This document shows, one piece after another, positions 1 to 5,824 of a stretch of 9,504 nucleotides of DNA (its first letter is position 1; the number at the start of each line of letters is the position of its first letter). Origin of the DNA: JARRJY01 sp050116415 (GTDB lineage Bacteria > Pseudomonadota > Gammaproteobacteria > UBA6429 > Thiohalophilaceae); assembly GCA_050116415.1 (NCBI GenBank), contig JASFOS010000086.1:1-9504 (forward strand), written 5' to 3'. Position numbers and translations under genes: made by a program. The notes under the pieces were generated by a model. The model was not told where the DNA came from. It was given only the letters and a program-made list of their open reading frames with translations, and ran no database searches.

Positions 1-610
1 TGCCAAGCTAGCTGCGCGTTATATTCTCAGACATGGAACAAACAGCGTGGCATTGATTACCACGGACAATTATCGTGTTGCGGCGCATGAACAGTTACGC
101 AGCTATGCGCGCATCATGAGCATTCCCATGCGTGTAGCCAACGATGACGATGCACTACGTGATGCCCTGGCTTCGTTCCGTCACAAGGGACTGGTATTAA
201 TCGACACGGCGGGAACGAGTCAACGTGAAGTGGAACTGGGTAAGCGACTGTCATTAATCCGCGGTGAAACACCAGGAATGATCAAGACCTACCTGACCCT
301 GGCGACCAATAGCCAGCGCGGGGTACTGGATGAAGTTATCCGTACTTTCAGTGACATGCCTCTGGCCGGGTGCATTTTAACCAAGGTGGATGAAACCACG
401 AGCCTGGGAACCGCCATATCGAGTATCATCGAACACCAGTTACCGGTTGCCTATTACAGTGACGGACAACAGGTACCGGAAGATTTACATCGTGCCCGCG
501 CCCATAGCCTGGTGACCAAGAGCGTTACGATTATGCAAAGAGCAACACAAGCCATGGATAAAGATGAGGCAAGTGTATCTATCAGTGGCATGGTGGCTTC
601 CTATGGTTGA
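1..610 (+). CDS. flhF: Flagellar biosynthesis GTPase FlhF, 3' part (5' end outside window)
   Basis: FlhF is an SRP-family GTPase that marks the pole where the flagellum is built. The frame is open from base 2, giving 202 visible residues that begin inside the NG GTPase domain; the P-loop is upstream of the window. Seen: the TTDNYRVAAHEQL block typical of SRP-type GTPases (about residues 20-32), the G3 motif DTAG at 68-71 in the FlhF-like context DTAGTSQRE, and the G4 motif TKVDE near 127-131 followed by SLGTA. The GTG at 47 encodes the internal Val of VALITTD and is not a start, because matching FlhF sequence (AKLAARYILRHG) runs upstream of it. The stop TGA at 608-610 overlaps the fleN start at 603 by 8 bases, which suggests translational coupling with the ATPase that regulates FlhF. 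The family call is secure. Confidence 0.96.
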   Translation, partial: AKLAARYILRHGTNSVALITTDNYRVAAHEQLRSYARIMSIPMRVANDDDALRDALASFRHKGLVLIDTAGTSQREVELGKRLSLIRGETPGMIKTYLTLATNSQRGVLDEVIRTFSDMPLAGCILTKVDETTSLGTAISSIIEHQLPVAYYSDGQQVPEDLHRARAHSLVTKSVTIMQRATQAMDKDEASVSISGMVASYG

Positions 611-1472
611 TCAGGCCGCGGGACTCCGACGTATGCAAAATCCACATCCGGTTCGCGTTATTACCGTCACCGGCGGTAAAGGTGGCGTTGGCAAAACCAA
701 TGTGTCCGTTAACCTGGCATTGTCCATGTGCCAGGCAGGCAAAAACGTCATGATCATGGATGCTGATCTGGGGTTGGGGAACATCGATGTACTGCTCGGA
801 TTACATCCAAAATACAACCTTTCCAACGTGATCAACGGGGAACGGGATCTCGAAGAGATCATCGTGGAAGGGCCGGACGGGTTAACCGTGATCCCGGCGG
901 CTTCCGGCGTACAGGAAATGGCGGAGTTGAATCCCATGCAGCATGCGGGCCTGGTTCAGGCCTTCAGTCAGTTGAGCCAGCAAATTGACGTGCTGATAGT
1001 GGATACGGCAGCCGGTATTTCAGACAGTGTCATGACTTTTAGCAAGGCGGCACAGGAAGTTCTGGTGGTGGTGTGCGACGAACCTGCATCTATAACAGAT
1101 GCTTATGGACTTATTAAATTACTTAATAGAGATCATGGTTTGTTTAGATTCCGAATATTAGCTAATATGGTCAAATCGGCCCAGCAGGGGCGCGAAGTCT
1201 ATGAAAAGATTACAAAAGTGACTGATCGCTTTTTGGACGTTGCATTGGATTACATCGGGCATGTTCCCTATGATGACTATGTGATCAAGGCGATACGTAA
1301 ACAGCAGGCGATCGTGGACGCGTTTCCACGCAGTAAAGCAGCAATGGCATATAAAACACTGGCAGAAAAAATCGAAAAATGGCCCTTGCCCACCGCGGCG
1401 GGGGGACACATGGAATTCTTTGTCGAGCGCCTGATCCGAGGTAGCGGTCACGATACGGAGGCCATATCGTGA
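603..1472 (+). CDS. fleN: MinD/ParA-type ATPase FleN (FlhG), flagellar number regulator
   Basis: FleN/FlhG is a MinD-like ATPase that limits flagellar number. In pseudomonads it antagonises the master regulator FleQ, and in general it stimulates FlhF GTPase activity. Length is 289 aa from ATG 603. I prefer this start to the upstream in-frame ATG at 564 because residues 3-10 then read DQAAGLRR, the N-terminal DQAxxLR activation motif by which FlhG acts on FlhF; the extra 13 residues from 564 would overlap flhF further. Seen: deviant Walker A KGGVGKT at 26-32, DADLGLGN at 53-60 (switch I region), Walker B with VDTAAG from V133/D134, then the family-typical stretches CDEPASITDAY and VTDRFLDVALDYIG. 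The Shine-Dalgarno is weak, so coupling to flhF is plausible. The stop overlaps the GTG of fliA. Codons from about 1088 to 1172 are unusually AT-rich (see findings). Confidence 0.96.
   Translation: MVDQAAGLRRMQNPHPVRVITVTGGKGGVGKTNVSVNLALSMCQAGKNVMIMDADLGLGNIDVLLGLHPKYNLSNVINGERDLEEIIVEGPDGLTVIPAASGVQEMAELNPMQHAGLVQAFSQLSQQIDVLIVDTAAGISDSVMTFSKAAQEVLVVVCDEPASITDAYGLIKLLNRDHGLFRFRILANMVKSAQQGREVYEKITKVTDRFLDVALDYIGHVPYDDYVIKAIRKQQAIVDAFPRSKAAMAYKTLAEKIEKWPLPTAAGGHMEFFVERLIRGSGHDTEAIS
1457..1460 (+). promoter_or_regulatory. Ribosome binding site for fliA
   Basis: GGAG lies 8 bases before GTG 1469, inside the end of fleN. It supports the GTG as the fliA start, and the GTGA overlap with the fleN stop suggests coupled translation. 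Confidence 0.7.
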
Positions 1473-2203
1473 ACGGTGCGGCAACCTACCGGTCTGCTCA
1501 ATCAGCACTTCATGAAGATATGGTGGAACAACACGCGCCACTGGTGAAGCGTATTGCCTGTCACCTGATCAATCGCCTGCCGGCCAGTGTCCAGCTCGAA
1601 GACCTGATCCAGGCGGGCATGATCGGTCTGCTTGAAGCTTCTCGAAATTACGACAAAAACCAGGGCGCCAGTTTCGAAACCTATGCCGGCATCCGTATTC
1701 GTGGCTCCATGCTGGATGAAATCCGCAAAAATGACTGGGCTCCCCGTTCCGTGCATCGCAAGGCGCGCATGGTGGCCGAAGCCGTTCGTGAGATCGAACA
1801 CGAGCATGGTCGTGATGCCCGTGACACTGAAATCGCGGCGTCACTGGATATGTCACTGGGTGATTACTATAAAATCCTGCAGGACAACAGTTACCACAAG
1901 GTACTCAGTTTTGAAGACATGGGTACCGGGGATGACTCCATCCTAGACAGCATGACCAATGATGATCCGAGTATTCTCGATGGCTTGCAGCGTGAAGATA
2001 TGCAACAGATCGTCACGGAAGCCATCGCCAGTCTGCCTGAACGTGAACGCCTGGTCATGGCACTTTATTACGACGAGGAATTAAACCTCAGGGAAATTGG
2101 CGCCGTGATGGGGGTCAGTGAGTCCCGGGTCAGCCAAATTCACAGCCAGGCAGTCATACGTCTGCAGGCGCGCATGTCCAGTAGTACAGACGAAATTCGA
2201 TAA
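1469..2203 (+). CDS. fliA: RNA polymerase sigma-28 factor FliA (flagellar late-gene sigma)
   Basis: FliA directs RNA polymerase to late flagellar promoters (filament, motor and chemotaxis genes) and is normally held by anti-sigma FlgM, which is not in this window. The 244-aa product matches family length. Seen: sigma region 2 at about residues 25-93, with LEDLIQAGMIGLLEA (43-57) and FETYAGIRIRGSMLDEIRKNDW followed by APRSVHRKAR; region 3 at about 95-160; and region 4 at about 180-235, with LPERERLVMALYY and a helix-turn-helix LREIGAVMGVSESRVSQIH. The GTG start overlaps the fleN stop by 4 bases (GTGA) and has GGAG 8 bases upstream. No strong intrinsic terminator follows. The 261-bp gap downstream carries a promoter that matches this sigma factor's own specificity, so FliA probably switches on the adjacent cheY cluster. 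Confidence 0.97.
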   Translation: MNGAATYRSAQSALHEDMVEQHAPLVKRIACHLINRLPASVQLEDLIQAGMIGLLEASRNYDKNQGASFETYAGIRIRGSMLDEIRKNDWAPRSVHRKARMVAEAVREIEHEHGRDARDTEIAASLDMSLGDYYKILQDNSYHKVLSFEDMGTGDDSILDSMTNDDPSILDGLQREDMQQIVTEAIASLPERERLVMALYYDEELNLREIGAVMGVSESRVSQIHSQAVIRLQARMSSSTDEIR

Positions 2204-2296
2204 AGCTTCACCCCCTCCCAGGTTCTGGCGTTCAGCCACTCAAAAAAACACGTTTTAGCTCAGACAAAACGATTTGCTGCTTTTTTCATCAAACCA

Positions 2297-2331
2297 CTTA
2301 AAAAGTAATGACTTATTACGTATTTTTTAAG
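2297..2331 (+). repeat. AT-rich imperfect inverted repeat between fliA and cheY
   Basis: CTTAAAAA-GTAAT (2297-2309) pairs with ATTAC (2315-2319) and TTTTTAAG (2324-2331), giving 13 pairs around a GACTT loop with a 4-base bulge (GTAT, 2320-2323) on the right arm. Its A-tract / short stem / T-tract layout resembles a weak intrinsic terminator for the fliA operon, but the stem core is only 5 bp and has little GC. It ends 8 bases before the -35 of the predicted sigma-28 promoter, so a protein-binding role is also possible. The symmetry is directly visible; the function is inferred. Confidence 0.4.
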
Positions 2332-2339
2332 GTAGGCCC

Positions 2340-2374
2340 TTAAGTTATCTGGCGATCCGGCCGATAAGACAAGC
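2340..2374 (+). promoter_or_regulatory. Predicted sigma-28 (FliA) promoter for cheY operon
   Basis: The -10 box GCCGATAA at 2360-2367 matches the sigma-28 consensus at all eight positions. A -35-like element TTAAGTTA at 2340-2347 (6 of 8 against TAAAGTTT) precedes it with a 12-base spacer; the enteric norm is 11, and pseudomonad sites carry a TCAAG-type -35 with a slightly longer gap. The start of transcription would be near 2374, giving a leader of about 90 nt before the cheY GTG at 2465. The site lies in the only large intergenic gap of the window, directly downstream of fliA. GCCGATAA also occurs inside cheB and motD, but without a -35. Confidence 0.7.
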
Positions 2375-2453
2375 AAGAATCAACGGGTTCTTTTTTAAAT
2401 TGTTCAGCAGATTATGAACATCGATTTTATGGTCCAATGATTCAATAATGTTC

Positions 2454-2458
2454 GGAGG
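2454..2458 (+). promoter_or_regulatory. Strong ribosome binding site that fixes the cheY GTG start
   Basis: GGAGG sits 6 bases before GTG 2465, an ideal spacing. The in-frame ATG at 2477 would be 18 bases away, which is too far, so the GTG is the preferred start. Confidence 0.8.
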
Positions 2459-2464
2459 AAGAAC

Positions 2465-2851
2465 GTGGACAAAAATATGAAGATCCTCATCGTCGATGAT
2501 TTTTCAACAATGAGGCGTATTATCAAAAACCTGCTAAGAGACCTGGGTTTTACCAATACTGAAGAAGCCGATGATGGAACAACGGCCTTGCCGATGCTGC
2601 AGACCGGGAAGTTTGATTTTCTGATCACTGACTGGAACATGCCAGGCATGCAAGGTATCGATTTACTCAAGCATGTACGTGCTGATGAAAAACTTTCACA
2701 TTTACCTGTGTTGATGGTGACTGCTGAGCAGAAGAAAGAACAGATTGTTGAAGCAGCGCAGGCCGGTGTGAATGGCTATATCGTCAAACCATTCACTGCA
2801 CAGACATTGAAAGAGAAACTCGACAAGATATTCGAGCGAATGGAAGGCTAA
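2465..2851 (+). CDS. cheY: Chemotaxis response regulator CheY
   Basis: CheY is the single-domain response regulator that CheA phosphorylates; CheY-P binds FliM in the motor switch and changes rotation. The 128-aa product covers a complete receiver domain. Seen: acidic pair D11-D12 in ILIVDDFSTMRR, phosphoacceptor D56 in TDWNMPGM, switch T86 in MVTAE, Y105 and the invariant K108 in YIVKPF. These match E. coli D12/D13, D57, T87, Y106 and K109 with an offset of one. The GTG start gives an N-terminus MDKNMKILIVDD, set by a strong upstream GGAGG; the ATG at 2477 is less likely. Transcription probably starts at the sigma-28 promoter 2340-2367. The gene is followed after 19 bases by cheZ, which encodes its phosphatase. 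Confidence 0.98.
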   Translation: MDKNMKILIVDDFSTMRRIIKNLLRDLGFTNTEEADDGTTALPMLQTGKFDFLITDWNMPGMQGIDLLKHVRADEKLSHLPVLMVTAEQKKEQIVEAAQAGVNGYIVKPFTAQTLKEKLDKIFERMEG

Positions 2852-2870
2852 TAATTTTAGGTGCGGCCGG

Positions 2871-3605
2871 ATGGAAGATGAAAAAATAATTACTGAAGAT
2901 AATGTGGCACGGGTTCATGATCTGCTGGCCACCATGGAATCAGGTGATGAAGAGGGTGCCAAGGAAATCGTCGATGACCTGGCCCGTATTCGTGAGGGCG
3001 TCCTGTACCAGGAGATGGGTAAGCTTACCCGTGAACTGCACGATGCCATCAGTGCATTTGGTATGGATGATCGCATTACTGATATCGCGGCACATGATAT
3101 CCCCGATGCACGCCAACGTCTGAATTATGTCATTTCCAAAACCGATGAAGCAGCCAACAAGACCCTCAATGCGGTAGAGGCGTCGTTACCTTTATGCGAA
3201 AACATGGAAAGTCAGGCATCAGAATTGCATAACGAATGGCAGCGGTTTACCAATCGAGAAATGGATGCGGCAGAATTCAGGGATTTAAGTAAAAAGCTGG
3301 ATAGCTACCTGCAGAGTAATAGCAGTAGTGCCAGTACCCTGAAAGAGAATTTAAACGAAGTATTGCTGGCGCAGGATTTCCAGGATTTAACCGGGCAAAT
3401 TATCAAGCGTGTAATTACCCTGGTCGAGGAAGTTGAGGCTAACCTAGTTGAACTGATTAAAGTGACCGGTATGCCGGAAGCTGATGCGCCACGCAAAACC
3501 GAGGAGGCCAAACTGAATGGGCCTGCCGTGCCTGGTGTCGATGATGACAAAACCGTGTCGGGCCAGGACGAAGTTGATGATTTACTTTCGAGTCTGGGTT
3601 TCTAA
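2871..3605 (+). CDS. cheZ: CheY-P phosphatase CheZ
   Basis: CheZ speeds dephosphorylation of CheY-P and so ends the signal. The protein has 244 aa, longer than the roughly 214 of E. coli CheZ. Seen: a largely helical body rich in Glu/Asp/Leu; the catalytic block AQDFQDLTGQIIKRV (167-181), in which D172 and Q176 correspond to E. coli D143 and Q147 (same spacing of four); then an acidic, flexible linker (about 200-232) and the C-terminal CheY-binding helix DEVDDLLSSLGF (233-244). The start at 2871 has AGG at 2859-2861, 9 bases upstream; the second nearby ATG (2878) is out of frame. The C-terminal tail resembles three motifs in the neighbouring CheA linker (see findings), which hints at a shared CheY-binding mode. 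Confidence 0.97.
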   Translation: MEDEKIITEDNVARVHDLLATMESGDEEGAKEIVDDLARIREGVLYQEMGKLTRELHDAISAFGMDDRITDIAAHDIPDARQRLNYVISKTDEAANKTLNAVEASLPLCENMESQASELHNEWQRFTNREMDAAEFRDLSKKLDSYLQSNSSSASTLKENLNEVLLAQDFQDLTGQIIKRVITLVEEVEANLVELIKVTGMPEADAPRKTEEAKLNGPAVPGVDDDKTVSGQDEVDDLLSSLGF

Positions 3606-3645
3606 CAACCAGATTTATCTAAACAAAGTATGAAAGGTTAGCGGT

Positions 3646-5727
3646 ATGGATGATGAATTGTTACAAGACTTTCTGGTCGAAGCAGGGGAAATTCTTGAAC
3701 AGTTAAATGAACAACTGGTAGAACTCGAGCAGTCGCCCGATGACATGGATTTGCTGAACGCCGTTTTCCGTGGATTTCATACTATAAAAGGTGGAGCAGG
3801 TTTTCTCGGTATCGAGCCGATGGTGGTGGTCTGTCACCGTTCAGAAGATATTTTCAACCTGCTGCGCAATGGCGAGCGGCAAGTGGATGCCGAGTTGATG
3901 GACACCATCTTGCCGGTGCTCGACATTCTGAATAACCAGTTTGACAGCTTGCGTGAAGGAGAGGCCGAAGTTGAAGGCGCCTCCCCCGAATTATTATCTG
4001 CACTGGAACAACTTTCTGTTCCGGGTGGAAGCGTCGCGACCACGGCGGCGTCCGAGCCAGTTGCCACTGCACCGGCTCAGGATCAAGCAACAACACAGCA
4101 GGCTGCGGATAACGATGACATTACCGATGACGAGTTTGAAGCTTTACTGGATGCACTGGAGAACCCGCAGGCCGAGTTACCTAATAAAACACCACAAACC
4201 GCGACGCCCTCAGCCTCTGCTTCATCCAGTGATGAAATAACCGATGATGAATTCGACGCCTTGCTGGATGAATTGCATGGCAAAGGCAAGTTCACCGGAA
4301 CACCGAAACAGGAAGAAGCCTCATCAGCAGCTTCTTCAGCAGCGAAGTCCAGCGATGATGAGATCACCGAAGACGAATTCGAGGCGCTGCTGGACGAGTT
4401 GCACGGTAAGGGCAAGTTTTCTGCTGCTACGAAACAGACTGATAATACTGGGGCCGCATCACAATCTGTTGTGCCGGCATCAACATCAGCAGCAGCGGAA
4501 AAACAAGCGGCGCCTGCCAGGGTTGAAGCAAAAAAATCGGTTGAGAAGAAAGAATCCAAACCAGCTGCAGAAACCTCGGTGCGTGTGGACACGGCACGGC
4601 TCGATGACATTATGAACATGGTGGGTGAACTGGTTCTGGTGCGTAACCGTATTTCACGACTGGGCGAGACCATTGGCGGTGAAGAGATGCAAAAAGCCGT
4701 GGCTAACCTTGACCTGGTGACCTCGGATTTACAACTTTCCGTGATGAAAACTCGCATGCAACCGATCAAGAAAGTATTTGGTCGTTTCCCGCGCGTGGTG
4801 CGTGACCTGGCGAGAAGTTTAAATAAAGATATCAAGCTCGAAATGATCGGTGAAGAGACTGACCTGGACAAAAACCTGGTTGAGGCCCTGGCGGATCCAC
4901 TGGTGCACCTGGTACGAAATTCCGTTGATCACGGCATCGAGATGCCGGATGAACGTGAAGCGGCTGGCAAACCCCGTACCGGCACCATTGTATTAACAGC
5001 ATCCCAGGAAGGGGATCATATCCTGCTGTCCATCGAAGATGATGGTAAAGGCATGGACCCGGATAAACTGCGTCAAATTGCAATTCAAAAAGGCGTGCTC
5101 GACGAAGATGCGGCGGCACGCCTGGATGACAAGGAATGTTACAACCTGATCTTTGCCGCAGGCTTTTCGACTAAAGAGGAAATCTCCGATATTTCCGGTC
5201 GTGGCGTTGGCATGGATGTGGTCAAGACCAGCATTACCCAGTTAAATGGTTCCATTGATATCGATTCAGAGCTAGGTAAAGGCACGCGTTTGAGTATCAA
5301 GGTACCGTTGACGTTGGCCATTATGTCTACCCTGATGGTTAAACTGGATGACCAGCTGTTTGCCTTGCCATTAGTGAATGTCAGCGAAATTTTCCACCTT
5401 GATCTGACCAAAACCAATGTCATGGATGGACAACTGGTTGTTTTAATCCGGGAGAAAACATTACCACTTTATTATCTCAACCGTTGGCTGGTAAAAGGGC
5501 AACAAAACGTAGAGTTACCCAAGCAAGGACACGTGGTTGTCGTTCATGTCGGAACACAAAAGGTAGGTTTTGTCGTCGATGAGCTAATAGGTCAGGAAGA
5601 AGTTGTTATCAAGCCACTTGGCGCATTCCTGCAGGGCCTTCTGGGGCTGGCCGGAGCAACCATTACCGGTGACGGTGGTATCGCGATTATCCTTGATGTG
5701 CCTGGATTGATGAAGCGTTACACCTGA
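3646..5727 (+). CDS. cheA: Chemotaxis histidine kinase CheA with repeat-bearing linker in place of P2
   Basis: CheA autophosphorylates in response to receptors and passes phosphate to CheY and CheB. Domains seen in 693 aa: P1 Hpt at about 1-125 with phospho-His H45 in FRGFHTIKGGAGFL; a long Ala/Ser/Thr/Pro/acidic linker at about 126-308; P3 dimerisation at about 310-375 (VRVDTARLDDIMNMVGELVLVRNRI region); P4 ATPase at about 376-555 with the N box HLVRNSVDHGIE (421-432), G1 DDGKGMD (465-471), F box FAAGFSTK (503-510) and G2 GRGVGMD (518-524); and P5, the CheW-like receptor-coupling domain, at about 556-693. No folded P2 docking domain is evident; the linker instead has three copies of an ITDDEFEALLDEL-type motif. 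AAAGG lies 8 bases before the ATG. All catalytic boxes are intact, so the enzyme should be active. Confidence 0.98.
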   Translation: MDDELLQDFLVEAGEILEQLNEQLVELEQSPDDMDLLNAVFRGFHTIKGGAGFLGIEPMVVVCHRSEDIFNLLRNGERQVDAELMDTILPVLDILNNQFDSLREGEAEVEGASPELLSALEQLSVPGGSVATTAASEPVATAPAQDQATTQQAADNDDITDDEFEALLDALENPQAELPNKTPQTATPSASASSSDEITDDEFDALLDELHGKGKFTGTPKQEEASSAASSAAKSSDDEITEDEFEALLDELHGKGKFSAATKQTDNTGAASQSVVPASTSAAAEKQAAPARVEAKKSVEKKESKPAAETSVRVDTARLDDIMNMVGELVLVRNRISRLGETIGGEEMQKAVANLDLVTSDLQLSVMKTRMQPIKKVFGRFPRVVRDLARSLNKDIKLEMIGEETDLDKNLVEALADPLVHLVRNSVDHGIEMPDEREAAGKPRTGTIVLTASQEGDHILLSIEDDGKGMDPDKLRQIAIQKGVLDEDAAARLDDKECYNLIFAAGFSTKEEISDISGRGVGMDVVKTSITQLNGSIDIDSELGKGTRLSIKVPLTLAIMSTLMVKLDDQLFALPLVNVSEIFHLDLTKTNVMDGQLVVLIREKTLPLYYLNRWLVKGQQNVELPKQGHVVVVHVGTQKVGFVVDELIGQEEVVIKPLGAFLQGLLGLAGATITGDGGIAIILDVPGLMKRYT
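4114..4419 (+). repeat. Three-copy acidic-amphipathic motif repeat within the CheA linker
   Basis: Copies are at 4114-4158 (residues 157-171, DDITDDEFEALLDAL), 4231-4293 (196-216, DEITDDEFDALLDELHG then KGKF) and 4357-4419 (238-258, DEITEDEFEALLDELHG then KGKF). Copies 2 and 3 agree at 19 of 21 residues, both changes being Asp/Glu, yet differ at 13 of 63 bases, 11 of them silent. The repeat is therefore old and held at protein level, not a recent DNA duplication. Spacers between copies are low-complexity Ala/Ser/Pro/Thr/Gln. The pattern resembles the FliM N-terminal and CheZ C-terminal CheY-binding peptides; that link is inference. Confidence 0.85.
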
Positions 5728-5763
5728 ACCACACAAGTTTACAAACAACAGAATTATAAGGTT

Positions 5764-5805
5764 TGAGCCAGTCCTGACCTGATAACCAAAGGCAAGGCTG
5801 GTTCA
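5764..5805 (+). promoter_or_regulatory. Inverted repeat (possible mRNA hairpin) upstream of cheB ribosome binding site
   Basis: TGAGCCAG (5764-5771) can pair with CTGGTTCA (5798-5805): 8 pairs including one G-U, with a 26-base loop. The right arm ends 3 bases before AGGAG (5808-5812), the only clear Shine-Dalgarno of cheB, which is itself a rather long 12 bases from the ATG. It lies in the 97-bp cheA-cheB gap and could tune cheB translation or mRNA processing. No T-run follows, so it is not an intrinsic terminator. The function is speculative. Confidence 0.3.
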
Positions 5806-5824
5806 GCAGGAGTAATAAGACGGT

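Noticed and set aside
47..610. GTG at 47 as the start of a separate 187-aa gene
   Set aside because: The reading frame is open back to base 2 and encodes FlhF-like sequence (AKLAARYILRHG) upstream, so the GTG is an internal valine codon of flhF.
2251..2286. CGTTTT/AAAACG hairpin followed by six T as the fliA terminator
   Set aside because: The stem is only 6 bp and AT-rich, and the T-run begins 9 bases after it ends, so it is not a convincing intrinsic terminator.
2414..2440. Eight-codon open frame (MNIDFMVQ) in the cheY leader as a leader peptide
   Set aside because: It lacks a ribosome binding site, and so short a frame is expected by chance in an AT-rich leader.
4083..4871. Long minus-strand open frame (262 codons) opposite cheA
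   Set aside because: Its Ser-rich product is the complement of the acidic repeat and Ala/Ser linker codons of cheA; it shows no family resemblance, and cheA fully explains the DNA.
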